Assembly: GCF_023155805.1 (NCBI RefSeq)
Contig: NZ_JAKNUW010000004.1
Location: 1 to 64,000, forward strand
DNA length: 64,000 nucleotides
Reading direction: 5' to 3'
Source: Micrococcus lacusdianchii
Lineage (GTDB): Bacteria; Actinomycetota; Actinomycetes; Actinomycetales; Micrococcaceae
Both the position numbers and the translations under genes were made by a program. Within the stretch, counting starts at the first letter, position 1, and each line of letters starts with the position of its first letter. This document shows positions 55,866 to 63,768 of the stretch, in pieces. The notes beneath the pieces were generated by a model. The model was given only the letters and a program-made list of their open reading frames with translations. It searched no databases and was not told the origin of the DNA.

Positions 55866-56446
55866 GCACCCCCGCCGAGCACGCGACCGTCGGCCTGACC
55901 GCACCCGCCGCCGCCCTCCCCGCCCCGCGGCGGGCGGCGCTCGAGCGCGCCGCGGCCCTGTTCCGCGCCGTGCCCGACTTCCCCGCCCCCGGCGTCGTGT
56001 TCCAGGACGTCACGCCCGTGCTCGCCGACGCGGCCGCACTGCGCGCGGTGGTCGAGGAGATGATCGCCCCCTACGCCGGCCGATTCGACGCCGTCGCCGG
56101 CCTGGACGCCCGCGGTTTCCTGCTGGCCGGCTTCGCGGCCGCGCTCACCGACACGGGGGTGCTCCCCCTGCGCAAGGCGGGCAAACTGCCGGTGACCGCG
56201 GGGCAGGTGGCCTACGAGCTGGAGTACGGCAGCGCCGCCCTCGAGGCCGCCCCCGAGCTGGCCGTGCCCGGTCTGCGCGTCCTGGTGCTCGACGACGTCC
56301 TCGCCACCGGGGGCACCCTCGCCGCCGCCCACGAGCTGATCGCCGCCTGCGGCGCCGAGATGGCGGGCTCCGCCGTCGTGCTGGAGGTGGCCGGCCTGGA
56401 CGGCCGCGCCCGCGTCCCCGAGACCCTGGCGCTGTTCACGGCCTGA
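55862..56446 (+). CDS. apt: Adenine phosphoribosyltransferase
   Basis: Purine salvage: adenine + PRPP to AMP. It is 194 residues. The PRPP-binding motif VLVLDDVLATGGTLAAA is in the second half, with FQDVTPVL and GLDARGFLLAG as the usual APRT elements. The N-terminus has about 25 extra Ala-rich residues. It starts with the GTG of a GTGA overlap with def, so translation is coupled to it. Confidence 0.95.
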   Translation: MSTPAEHATVGLTAPAAALPAPRRAALERAAALFRAVPDFPAPGVVFQDVTPVLADAAALRAVVEEMIAPYAGRFDAVAGLDARGFLLAGFAAALTDTGVLPLRKAGKLPVTAGQVAYELEYGSAALEAAPELAVPGLRVLVLDDVLATGGTLAAAHELIAACGAEMAGSAVVLEVAGLDGRARVPETLALFTA

Positions 56447-56482
56447 GACCCTGCCGCAGGTCCGCGCCCGACCCCGGACGCG

Positions 56483-56519
56483 CCGCGGCCCCGCCGTCGG
56501 AGAGGCGACGGGGCCGCGG
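56483..56519. terminator. Bidirectional hairpin between apt and gap
   Basis: CCGCGGCCCCGCCGTCG and its near-perfect complement surround a 5-base loop, between convergent genes. Confidence 0.75.
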
Positions 56520-56551
56520 TGGGCAGGCTCCCCCTGGGGAGCCTGGCCCGG

Positions 56552-57997
56552 TCAGGCCCGCGGGAAGGACGGCACCTGCTGGCCGGCCATCTTCTCCGCG
56601 ACGCGGATCACCTGGTGGGAGTAGCCGTACTCGTTGTCGTACCAGACGTACAGGATGGCGTTGCGGCCCTCGTTGTTGACGAGGGTCGCGAGGCCGTCCA
56701 CCACGCCGGCACGGTCGGAGCCGACGAAGTCGGTGGACACGACCTCCGGGGAGTCGACGTAGCCGACCTGGCCACGCAGCTCGCCGGTGAGGGACTCCCG
56801 CTTGAGGCGGGAGTTCAGCTCCTCGACGGTGACGGGCTTCTGCAGGGCCAGGTTCAGGATGGCCATGGAGACGTCCGGGGTGGGGACGCGGATGGCGTTG
56901 CCGGAGAGCTTGCCCTTCAGCTCGGGCAGCGCCTTGGCCACGGCCTTGGCGGCGCCGGTCTCGGTGATCACCATGTTCATCCCGGCGGCACGGCCACGAC
57001 GGGCGCCCTTGTGGAAGTTGTCCACGAGGTTCTGGTCGTTGGTGTACGCGTGGACGGTCTCCACATGGCCGTAGTCGATGCCGTACTCGTCCTGGAGGAC
57101 CTTGAGCACCGGGGTGATGCCGTTGGTGGTGCAGGAGGCGGCGGAGACGATGGTGTCCTCGTCCGTGATCTCGTCCGAGTTCACGCCGAACACGATGTTC
57201 TTCATCTCGCCCTTGCCCGGGGCGGTGAGGAGGACCTTCTTGACGCCCGCGGACTCCAGGTGCTGGGCGAGCCCGGCGTCGTCGCGCCAGCGTCCGGTGT
57301 TGTCGATCACCAGGGCGTCCTGGATGCCGTACGCGGGGTAGTCCACCGAGGTCGGGTCGGACGAATAGATGACCTGGATCTCCGTGCCGTTGGCCGTGAT
57401 GACCTCGCGCTCCTCGTCCACGGTGATGGTGCCGTCGAACGGACCGTGGATGGAGTCGCGGCGCAGCAGCGAGGCGCGCTTGACCAGGTCGTCCTCCGAG
57501 TTCTTGCGCACGACGACGGCGCGCAGCCGAAGCTTGGACCCGCCCCCGGCGTGGTCCAGGAGGATGCGGGCCAGGAGGCGGCCGATGCGGCCGAAGCCGT
57601 ACAGCACCACGTCCGTCTGCTGACCGAGCCCCTCGCCGGACTTGCCCGTGACGTCCGCCAGCTCGGCGTCGAGGAAGGCCTGCACGTCCTGGCCGGAGGC
57701 GGTGTGCTTCTTGGCCAGCTCGGCCAGGTCGATGCTCGCGGCGCCCAGGTCCATGCCGGCCATGGCCTCCACGAGCGGGTAGGTGGCCTCCACGCTCAGC
57801 GGTTCGTCCTGCACGCGGCGGGCGTAGCGGTGCGCCTTGATGATGTCGATCACGCCGCGGTGCACGAGGGAGCGCCCGTAGATGGAGGTCACCACGTTGC
57901 TCTCGCGGTAGAGGGTGCCCAGGAGGGGGACCATCTTCTCGGCGAGCTCCTGCTGGATGTTCCACTCGCGGGTCTGGGTCGGGGCGGTGTCTGCCAC
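56552..57997 (-). CDS. gap: Glyceraldehyde-3-phosphate dehydrogenase, long form
   Basis: 481 residues, about 140 longer than standard GAPDH. The first 130 or so residues are a helical N-terminal extension (EWNIQQELAEKMVPLLG, GVIDIIKAHRYARRV) found in a class of actinobacterial GAPDHs (GapB-like). The NAD fold begins at VVLYGFGRIGRLLARIL and the catalytic C289 lies in SAASCTTNG. The GTG at 57997 is preceded by GGAAGGA at 5 bases. In corynebacteria the long form works mainly in gluconeogenesis; that role here is inference. The canonical gap is not in this window. Confidence 0.93.
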   Translation of the reverse strand: MADTAPTQTREWNIQQELAEKMVPLLGTLYRESNVVTSIYGRSLVHRGVIDIIKAHRYARRVQDEPLSVEATYPLVEAMAGMDLGAASIDLAELAKKHTASGQDVQAFLDAELADVTGKSGEGLGQQTDVVLYGFGRIGRLLARILLDHAGGGSKLRLRAVVVRKNSEDDLVKRASLLRRDSIHGPFDGTITVDEEREVITANGTEIQVIYSSDPTSVDYPAYGIQDALVIDNTGRWRDDAGLAQHLESAGVKKVLLTAPGKGEMKNIVFGVNSDEITDEDTIVSAASCTTNGITPVLKVLQDEYGIDYGHVETVHAYTNDQNLVDNFHKGARRGRAAGMNMVITETGAAKAVAKALPELKGKLSGNAIRVPTPDVSMAILNLALQKPVTVEELNSRLKRESLTGELRGQVGYVDSPEVVSTDFVGSDRAGVVDGLATLVNNEGRNAILYVWYDNEYGYSHQVIRVAEKMAGQQVPSFPRA

Positions 57998-58117
57998 GGG
58001 AGTCCTTCCTGAAAGCCTGAGGGGCCCGTCCGGGGATGGCCCGTCCGGGACCTCGTCGTCCGCGGACGGCGCCATTCTATGCGGAGCCCGTCCGGCCCGG
58101 ACGCGGGCGCCGCCCGG

Positions 58118-58123
58118 TAGACT
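58118..58123 (+). promoter_or_regulatory. -10 hexamer of rnpB
   Basis: TAGACT, about 7 bases before the predicted 5' end of RNase P RNA. Confidence 0.6.
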
Positions 58124-58129
58124 GGCGGC

Positions 58130-58518
58130 CGGGACGGACCGGCGGACGGCCGCGTGCCCGCTCTTCACGGAGCGGGTGCGAGGAAAGTCCGGGCACCGCA
58201 GAGCGGGATGGTGGACAACATCCACCCGGGGTGACCCGCGGGCCAGTGCAACAGAGAGCAGACCGCCTCCGCGCCTCGTGCGCGGCGGTAAGGGTGAAAC
58301 GGTGGTGTAAGAGACCACCAGCGGCCCCGGTGACGGGGTCGGCTCGGTAAACCCCATCCGGTGCAAGGCCGAACAGGGCGCGTCATGAGGGCTGCTCGCC
58401 CCAGCGTCCGGGTTGGCCGCTCGAGCCCGTCAGTGATGGCGGGCCCAGATGGATGGCCGTCACCTCGTCCGCGGCGACGCGGCGAGGCACAGAACCCGGC
58501 TTACAGCCGGTCCGTCCC
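58130..58518 (+). ncRNA. rnpB: RNase P RNA
   Basis: About 390 bases, bacterial type A. Helix P1 is GGGACGGACC at 58131-58140 pairing with GGTCCGTCCC at 58509-58518. Conserved blocks include GAGGAAAGTCCGGGC near 58180, CAGTGCAACAGAGAGCAGACC, GGTAAACCCCATCCGGTGCAA, and ACAGAACCCGGCTTACAG near 58489-58506. The 3' end overlaps the 3' end of the acyltransferase gene on the other strand by 18 bases. Confidence 0.96.
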
Positions 58519-59067
58519 CTCGCCCGGCTCGGTGCCCTCCACGGGGAGGTCCTTGAGGCGCTTCGCCGGCACGCCCCCATAGACCCCGTCCGGCTCCGTG
58601 TCCTCCGTGACGACGGCGCCCGCCGCCACCACGCAGCCCCGCGCCACGGTGACTCCCGGCAGCACGAGCGCCCCCAGGCCGATCCAGCAGCCGTCCTCGA
58701 TCGTCACCGGCTGCCGCAGGGTGGCCCCCGCGCGGTGGCGGCTCGGGCCGATCTCATGCGTGTGGCACTCGAGGCGCACGCCGGGGGCGAGGGCGACGTC
58801 GTCGCCGATGGTGACGCAGCGGTCGATCCGCACGTCCGCGTCGACCCAGCCGCGCGCTCCGATCACGGCGCCGGGCTGGATGCGGGCGGTGGGGTGCACC
58901 GTGGTGGAGTCGTGCACCGTGACGCCGGAGCGGCGCAGGCTCTCGCGCACGGCCTCGGGGGTGTCGGCGGACGTCCGGGCGGCGGCGGCGTCGCGCGCCG
59001 TGACGGCCGCGGCGCGGACGAGACCGCGCAGGCGCGCCGCTGGGCGGAGGGGATCGATCCTGGTCAT
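58501..59067 (-). CDS. Hexapeptide-repeat (left-handed beta-helix) acyltransferase
   Basis: 188 residues. A basic N-terminal helix region of about 50 residues is followed by hexapeptide turns (VHPTARIQPGAVIG, VTIEDGCWIGLGALVLPGV) and the family C-terminus AVVTEDTEPDGVYGGVPAKRL. The active-site His is in LECHTHEIG. Resembles maltose/galactoside-type O-acetyltransferases, and acetylates an unknown acceptor. The ATG at 59067 has TACGCT 6 bases upstream. The stop codon lies inside the conserved 3' part of rnpB on the opposite strand. Confidence 0.88.
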   Translation of the reverse strand: MTRIDPLRPAARLRGLVRAAAVTARDAAAARTSADTPEAVRESLRRSGVTVHDSTTVHPTARIQPGAVIGARGWVDADVRIDRCVTIGDDVALAPGVRLECHTHEIGPSRHRAGATLRQPVTIEDGCWIGLGALVLPGVTVARGCVVAAGAVVTEDTEPDGVYGGVPAKRLKDLPVEGTEPGEGTDRL

Positions 59068-59073
59068 GGCCAC

Positions 59074-59079
59074 AGCGTA
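59074..59079 (-). promoter_or_regulatory. -10 hexamer of the acyltransferase gene (leaderless type)
   Basis: TACGCT on the minus strand, 6 bases before the ATG at 59067. Confidence 0.5.
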
Positions 59080-59107
59080 GGCCGGGCCGGCCCCGTCCGC
59101 CGAGGAC

Positions 59108-59413
59108 TCAGAGGTCGTCGGCCGCGCGCTCGAAGTCGAGGACGTAGACGTGGTCGGTCTCGCCCCGGGCCACGAGGCGGTATCCGTAGGACTCCCCGAT
59201 CCTCACGAGGCGGGCCGGCGTGGGCCGGCGGCGGTCCTTCGGCCACTCGAGGCGGGCGCGCGGGGTCCCGGGGAACGTGCGCTCGCGCAGGCGGCGCTCG
59301 AGGTCCGACTCCTCATGGTCCCGTCCGCTCGAGCGCACGCCGAGCCAGAAGGCCAGCCCCACCACCAGCAGGACGGCCGGGAACACCCAGGCGAAGACGT
59401 CCATCGCGTCCAT
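59108..59413 (-). CDS. Small single-pass membrane protein of unknown function
   Basis: 101 residues. One membrane segment spans about residues 6-26 (VFAWVFPAVLLVVGLAFWLGV). A charged cytoplasmic domain of about 70 residues follows, with conserved-looking stretches LERRLRERTFPGTPRAR and GYRLVARGETDHVYVL. No catalytic signature. The ATG at 59413 is preceded by GGAAGGA at about 8 bases. It precedes the acyltransferase gene in the same direction by 40 bases. Confidence 0.7.
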   Translation of the reverse strand: MDAMDVFAWVFPAVLLVVGLAFWLGVRSSGRDHEESDLERRLRERTFPGTPRARLEWPKDRRRPTPARLVRIGESYGYRLVARGETDHVYVLDFERAADDL

Positions 59414-59508
59414 GGGCGATTCCTTCCGATCGTCGGCGCCGGCCGGGTGGTCGGGGCGCACGGGTCCACCCTGCCAGGACCGCGCCCGGAGTGCACGAGG
59501 GCCCGCCG

Positions 59509-59514
59509 TACGCT
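59509..59514 (+). promoter_or_regulatory. -10 hexamer of yaaA (leaderless type)
   Basis: TACGCT, 6 bases before the ATG at 59521. The GGAGGG between them is too close to serve as a Shine-Dalgarno sequence. Confidence 0.5.
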
Positions 59515-59520
59515 GGAGGG

Positions 59521-60327
59521 ATGCTGATCCTGCTCCCGCCCTCCGAGGGCAAGACCGCCCCCCGCTCCGGTGCGCCCCTGGACCTGGACGCGCTCGCCCT
59601 GGCCGACGCCGACGGCGTCACGTCCGCCCGCCGGGAGCTGCTGGCACGGCTGGCCGAGGTGTCCGCACGGGACGACGCGGCGACGCTCCTGGGCGTGGGC
59701 GCCTCCCTCGCGGACGAGGTCGCGGCCAACACTCGCCTGGACTCGGCCCCCGCCGCCCCGGCGCGCCGGGTCTACACGGGCGTGCTGTTCGAGGCCCTGG
59801 ACCTCGCCTCCCTCTCCCCCGCCGCCCGGCGCCGGGCGGGCACGGACGTCCTCATCTCCTCCGCGCTCTTCGGGGCGACGACGCCGGCCGACCGCGTCCC
59901 CGCGTACCGCCTGCCGATCGGGGCGCGGCTGCCGGACCTGCCGGGGCTGGCCGCATGGTGGCGGCCGGTCCTCGCACCGGCTCTGGACGCGCACGCCGCC
60001 TCGCGCGGCGGGCCCGTGGTGGACTGCCGCTCGGGCGGGTACGCGGCGCAGTGGAGGGCGCCGGCCGAGCGCACGCTCACGGTGGACGTGTTCCAGCTGC
60101 GCGGCGGCGAGCCCACCGTGGTCTCGCACCACGCCAAGCACACCCGCGGCCTCGTGGCGCGGGCGCTGCTCGAGGCCGGCCCTCGCGCGGCGGGGACGCT
60201 GGAGCGGGCGGCCGACGTCGTCGCCCGGGCCGGCGCCGCGGACGGGCCGCACGCCTGGGAGGTCGATCTGGTCCCGCCGGCCGGGCGCCGCCCGGGCTCC
60301 CTGCGCGTGGTGCTGCCGGAGGGCTGA
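59521..60327 (+). CDS. yaaA: Peroxide stress protein YaaA (DUF328)
   Basis: 268 residues. The N-terminus LILLPPSEGK is the family signature, followed by the YTGVLFEALD and FGATTPADRVPAYRLPIG stretches and the C-terminal HHAKHTRG. YaaA limits free iron and DNA damage during peroxide stress in E. coli and has a DNA-binding fold; a similar role here is family-based inference. It is convergent with the RNase H-VOC gene, with only 9 bases between the stops. Confidence 0.9.
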   Translation: MLILLPPSEGKTAPRSGAPLDLDALALADADGVTSARRELLARLAEVSARDDAATLLGVGASLADEVAANTRLDSAPAAPARRVYTGVLFEALDLASLSPAARRRAGTDVLISSALFGATTPADRVPAYRLPIGARLPDLPGLAAWWRPVLAPALDAHAASRGGPVVDCRSGGYAAQWRAPAERTLTVDVFQLRGGEPTVVSHHAKHTRGLVARALLEAGPRAAGTLERAADVVARAGAADGPHAWEVDLVPPAGRRPGSLRVVLPEG

Positions 60328-60336
60328 CGGAACGGG

Positions 60337-61290
60337 TCAGCGGCGCCCGGCCACCAGCTCCACCTCGAAGCCGTCCGCGGTCTCCAGGTAGGCCGCGTAG
60401 TGGTCCCGCCCGCCGGCGAACGGGTGGCGGTCGGCGAAGAGCAGCGTGAAGCCTCGCTCCTGTGCCCGCTCGGCGAGCCGGTCGACGTCCGCCCGGGACC
60501 CGGCGCGGAACGCCAGGTGGTTCAGCCCGGGGCGCAGGCGGTCGTGCCGGCCGGCGGCGACATCCCGACCGGACTCCAGGACCAGGTACTCGCCCGCCCC
60601 GCGGTAGGTGCTCCCCTCCGCCCAGGCGTCGCCGGGCACGTAGCCCAGCTGCTCGAACAGCCACCCCAGCGAGGCCCGGGCCGCCTCCAGGTCCGCGACC
60701 CAGATCTCCACGTGGTGCAGCCGGCCCGTGGGACTCGCCGTCCCGCCGACCGGCTCCGGCTCCGGTGCGGCGGCCGGCGCGTCGGCGTCGTCGTCCCGAT
60801 CCGGGGCGCGGTCGGGCTGGGGAGCGGCGGGCGCCGTGACGGGCACCTCGGAGGCTCCCGGGTCCCACCGCCCGCCGCGGGCACCGGCGTCCATGGCCTC
60901 GTTGGACAGACGGTCGGCGTCCTTGTTCTGCGCCCGCGGGATCCACTCGTAGGTGACCTGCGCCGGCGGCAGGACACCGCGGGCCGTCGTGGCGAGGCGG
61001 CGCATGTCCTCGTGCTTGATCTTCCAACGCCCGGACATCTGCTCCACCACGAGCTTCGAGTCCATCTTCACGTGCACGCGCGCGCGCGGGTCGATCGCCT
61101 TGGCCATCTCCAGCCCGGCCACGAGCCCGGAGTACTCGGCCACGTTGTTGGACGCCTTTCCCAGCGGGGCCGCGTCGGTCATCAGGACGTCCCCCGTGGC
61201 GGGGTCGCGGACCAGCGCCCCGTACCCGGCGACGCCGGGGTTGCCGCGGGAACCACCGTCCGCCTCGACCTGCAGGACACGCTGGGCCAT
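60337..61290 (-). CDS. RNase HI fused to a VOC/glyoxalase-like domain
   Basis: A single frame of 317 residues. Residues 1 to about 140 are RNase HI: D11 (EADGGSRGNPG), E52 (NNVAEYSG), D77 (KMDSKLVVEQM) and D126 (NKDADRLSN) make up the catalytic DEDD set. An acidic Pro/Ala linker follows (about 145-188). Residues 190-317 form a VOC-superfamily (vicinal oxygen chelate) domain with H193 (HHVEIWV), H258 (NHLAFRA) and E311 (FEVEL) at the metal positions. The RNase H half resembles that of mycobacterial Rv2228c, but there the partner is a CobC phosphatase. The ATG at 61290 follows GGGAGG at 5 bases. Confidence 0.92.
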   Translation of the reverse strand: MAQRVLQVEADGGSRGNPGVAGYGALVRDPATGDVLMTDAAPLGKASNNVAEYSGLVAGLEMAKAIDPRARVHVKMDSKLVVEQMSGRWKIKHEDMRRLATTARGVLPPAQVTYEWIPRAQNKDADRLSNEAMDAGARGGRWDPGASEVPVTAPAAPQPDRAPDRDDDADAPAAAPEPEPVGGTASPTGRLHHVEIWVADLEAARASLGWLFEQLGYVPGDAWAEGSTYRGAGEYLVLESGRDVAAGRHDRLRPGLNHLAFRAGSRADVDRLAERAQERGFTLLFADRHPFAGGRDHYAAYLETADGFEVELVAGRR

Positions 61291-61379
61291 GCCGACCTCC
61301 CTCTCGAGCACCGTGCCCGGGGCCGTCCCGGACGCGGTGCCCCACTCTAGTGGCGGGGCACCCCCGGGCCGGCGGCCGG

Positions 61380-62114
61380 TCAGACCCGGACGACGACGAC
61401 GCCCGTCTCCGGGTCCTGCGCCACCGCGTCCGGGGGGAGTCGGGTGATGGCGTCCAGGTCCGCCGGGGACAGCTCCGTGCCGGACGCGCTGGTGTGCCGG
61501 CCCTCGAGCCGCGCGGCGCCGACGCCGCCGTTGCGTTCCCGCGCCGTGTCATACAGGTCCAGCAGCGCGGCGGGGATCCGTCCGGCCACCCCGGTGCGGC
61601 GGCCGGTCAGCTCCCGTCCCTGCTGGGTGACACGGGCCCCCTCGGCCCGCACGGCGGCGGTGCGGTGGGCCACCGCCCGGCGGGCGTCATCCGCCGCGGC
61701 ACGGGCCTCGGCCACGGCGGCGTCGGCGGCGTCCGCGGCCTCCATCGCGGCCAGCGCGGCGTCCTCGTGCTCGGCGAGGAGGGATTCGAGCGTGGCGAGC
61801 TCGTGCTGCAGCCCCACGAGCTCCTTGGCGGAGCCCTCCCCGGACTCCAGGCGGGCGCGGGTGCGGTCCCGCCGGGCCCGGGTGGTGGTGGCCTTCTCCG
61901 AGGCGTGGGCCGCGGCGGCGTCCACCTCGGCCTTCGACGCCTCCCGTTCGGCCACGGCCGCCTCGGCGTCGGCGAGGGTCTTCCGCAGGCGGGCGAGCTC
62001 CGGGTCGGCGCGCAGTCCGGCGAGGGTCTGCCGCGCGCGGGCGATCTGGAGGTCCAGCTGCTGGAGCTCGAGCAGGCGCGCCTGCTCGGCGGGGGTCGCG
62101 GTCACGGCGGTCAC
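61380..62114 (-). CDS. Coiled-coil protein of the C4 zinc-ribbon (DUF164/CT398) family lacking its zinc-binding cysteines
   Basis: 244 residues. Residues 10 to about 185 are a long antiparallel coiled coil rich in Ala/Glu/Arg. The C-terminal domain follows the family layout (AARLEGRHTSASGTELSPADL, then a second half ending VVVVRV) but has no cysteine at all; homologues carry two CxxC pairs there. The ribbon positions read RHTSASG and QDPETG instead. The GTG at 62114 overlaps the NIF3 stop as GTGA, so it is cotranslated with that gene, a pairing seen in many actinobacteria. The function of the family is unsettled. Confidence 0.85.
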   Translation of the reverse strand: MTAVTATPAEQARLLELQQLDLQIARARQTLAGLRADPELARLRKTLADAEAAVAEREASKAEVDAAAAHASEKATTTRARRDRTRARLESGEGSAKELVGLQHELATLESLLAEHEDAALAAMEAADAADAAVAEARAAADDARRAVAHRTAAVRAEGARVTQQGRELTGRRTGVAGRIPAALLDLYDTARERNGGVGAARLEGRHTSASGTELSPADLDAITRLPPDAVAQDPETGVVVVRV

Positions 62115-63040
62115 GGGCGACCACCGCCGCCGACGAGCAGGTCCCACGGGTCGGTGACGTGTGCGGACACGACGGTGTCCACCGCGAACCCGTCCGCCTC
62201 GAGGGCCTCGCGCAGGGCGTGTGCGCCGTCCGCCAGCCACAGCCACTCGCCCGCGAAGTGCGCCACGTCCACGAGGGCCGGGCGGCCGTCTGCGAGCAGC
62301 GCCGTCTCGCGCGCCTCCGAGGCCGGGTGGTGGCGCAGGTCCGAGGTGACGTAGACGTCGGCGTCGGCGGCACGGACGGCGTCGAACAGCCCGTCCCCCG
62401 CGCCGCCGCACACGGCCACCCGGCGCACCTCGGCGTCCAGGTCGCCGGCCACGCGGACGCCGCCCGCGGTGGCGGGCACGACGGCGGCCACCCGTTCGGC
62501 GAAGCCGCGGAGGCTCACGGGGGATTCGAGCTCCCCCACGCGTCCGATACCCGTGTCGCCGTCGCCGCCGGCGGACGGGGCGAGCGGGCGCACGCCCGTC
62601 ACGCCCAGGCGCCGGGCGATGGCATCGGAGACGCCTCCGACCGCTGAGTCCGCATTGGTGTGCGCGGCCACCAGCCCGATGCCGTGCTCGATGAGCGTGT
62701 GCACCACGGCGCCCTTCGCCGCACCGGAGTGTCCGCCTGCGGCCACGGTGGTGGCACCGCGCAGCAGCAGGGGGTGGTGGGTGAGGAGGAGGTCCGCACC
62801 GAGCTCCACGGCCTCGTCCGCCACGGCCTGGACCGGGTCCACCGCGAACAGGATTCGGCGCACGGGCGCGTCCGGGCGTCCGACCACGGGCCCGACGGCG
62901 TCCCAGGACTCCGCAAGCGAGGCGGGCCACAGGCGCTCGATGACGGCCGTCACCTGGGCGAGCGTGGGCGGGTCCGAGCGGTTCTCCGAGACGGAGCCTC
63001 CGCCCGGCGGGGAGTGGTCCGGGACGGTCATGGGCACCAT
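62111..63040 (-). CDS. NIF3-like dinuclear metal-centre protein (DUF34)
   Basis: 309 residues. The metal-binding THHPLLL and the C-terminal DVAHFAGEW stretches are present, together with HTNADSAVGGVSDAIA. Members bind two divalent metals; function is debated (GTP cyclohydrolase-like fold, metal chaperone or insertase). It is translationally coupled to the Zn-ribbon family gene. Start uncertain: the ATG at 63040 is the best spaced from a GAGGGGGG purine run, while 63031 or 63043 are possible. Confidence 0.85.
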   Translation of the reverse strand: MVPMTVPDHSPPGGGSVSENRSDPPTLAQVTAVIERLWPASLAESWDAVGPVVGRPDAPVRRILFAVDPVQAVADEAVELGADLLLTHHPLLLRGATTVAAGGHSGAAKGAVVHTLIEHGIGLVAAHTNADSAVGGVSDAIARRLGVTGVRPLAPSAGGDGDTGIGRVGELESPVSLRGFAERVAAVVPATAGGVRVAGDLDAEVRRVAVCGGAGDGLFDAVRAADADVYVTSDLRHHPASEARETALLADGRPALVDVAHFAGEWLWLADGAHALREALEADGFAVDTVVSAHVTDPWDLLVGGGGRP

Positions 63041-63124
63041 CATGCACCCCCCTCGGCCGCCGCACAGCACCGAAACGCCTCCTCGTGCGGGAATGGATCC
63101 GGGGCGGCCGTTGCTGTGTCCCCC

Positions 63125-63703
63125 ATGACCCAAGCCCCGGCCCCCGACGCAACCGCTGCCCCGCCCGCCGACGTCCGTGAGCTCACCCTGGCCGGCGGCT
63201 GCTTCTGGTGCCTGGACGCCGTCTACCGGAGGGTCCGCGGCGTGCTGGGCGTCGAGTCCGGGTACACCGGCGGGCGGACCGCCGCGCCGGACTACGAATC
63301 GGTGTGCACCGGCACCACGGGCCACGCCGAGGCCGTGCGCGTGCGGTTCGACGCCGCCGTCGTGCCCGCCGAGGTGATCATGGACCTGTTCTTCACGGGC
63401 CATGACCCCACCTCCCTGAACCGCCAGGGCGCGGACGTGGGCACGCAGTACCGCTCGGCCGTGTTCGCCCGGGACGAGGCCGAGGCGGAGTTCTTCCGCG
63501 CGCAGATCGCGCGGGCGCAGGAGCTCTTCGACCGGCCGATCGTCACCACCGTGGAGCCGGCCGGCGCATGGTACCCGGCTGAGCCCGTGCATCAGGACTT
63601 CTACGCGCGGCAGCCGTTCAACGGCTACTGCCGTGTGGTGATCGACCCGAAGCTGGCCCGGGTGCGCCAACGCTACGCCGCGTGGCTCTCGCCCGACGCC
63701 TGA
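63125..63703 (+). CDS. msrA: Peptide-methionine (S)-S-oxide reductase MsrA
   Basis: Repairs methionine S-sulfoxide. It is 192 residues. The nucleophile is C26 in GCFWC (26-29), followed by ESGYTGG and the family HDPTSLNRQGADVGTQYRS. The resolving cysteine near the C-terminus lies in NGYCRVV. The first 17 residues are a variable Ala/Pro-rich leader. It is divergent from the NIF3 gene. Confidence 0.94.
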   Translation: MTQAPAPDATAAPPADVRELTLAGGCFWCLDAVYRRVRGVLGVESGYTGGRTAAPDYESVCTGTTGHAEAVRVRFDAAVVPAEVIMDLFFTGHDPTSLNRQGADVGTQYRSAVFARDEAEAEFFRAQIARAQELFDRPIVTTVEPAGAWYPAEPVHQDFYARQPFNGYCRVVIDPKLARVRQRYAAWLSPDA

Positions 63704-63717
63704 CCCGCCGACCTCGC

Positions 63718-63723
63718 TAGCCT
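63718..63723 (+). promoter_or_regulatory. -10 hexamer of cysK
   Basis: TAGCCT. Unlike the leaderless genes nearby, this promoter lies 45 bases before the start codon, leaving a leader with AGGAGG at 63756-63761. Confidence 0.45.
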
Positions 63724-63768
63724 GACCGGACCACTTCCATCCCCCTCGAGCCCCCAGGAGGCAGCCCC

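Noticed and set aside
56552-58366. Longer N-terminus for gap running into rnpB
   Set aside because: The extension overlaps RNase P RNA, and a GTG with a good ribosome-binding site exists at 57997.
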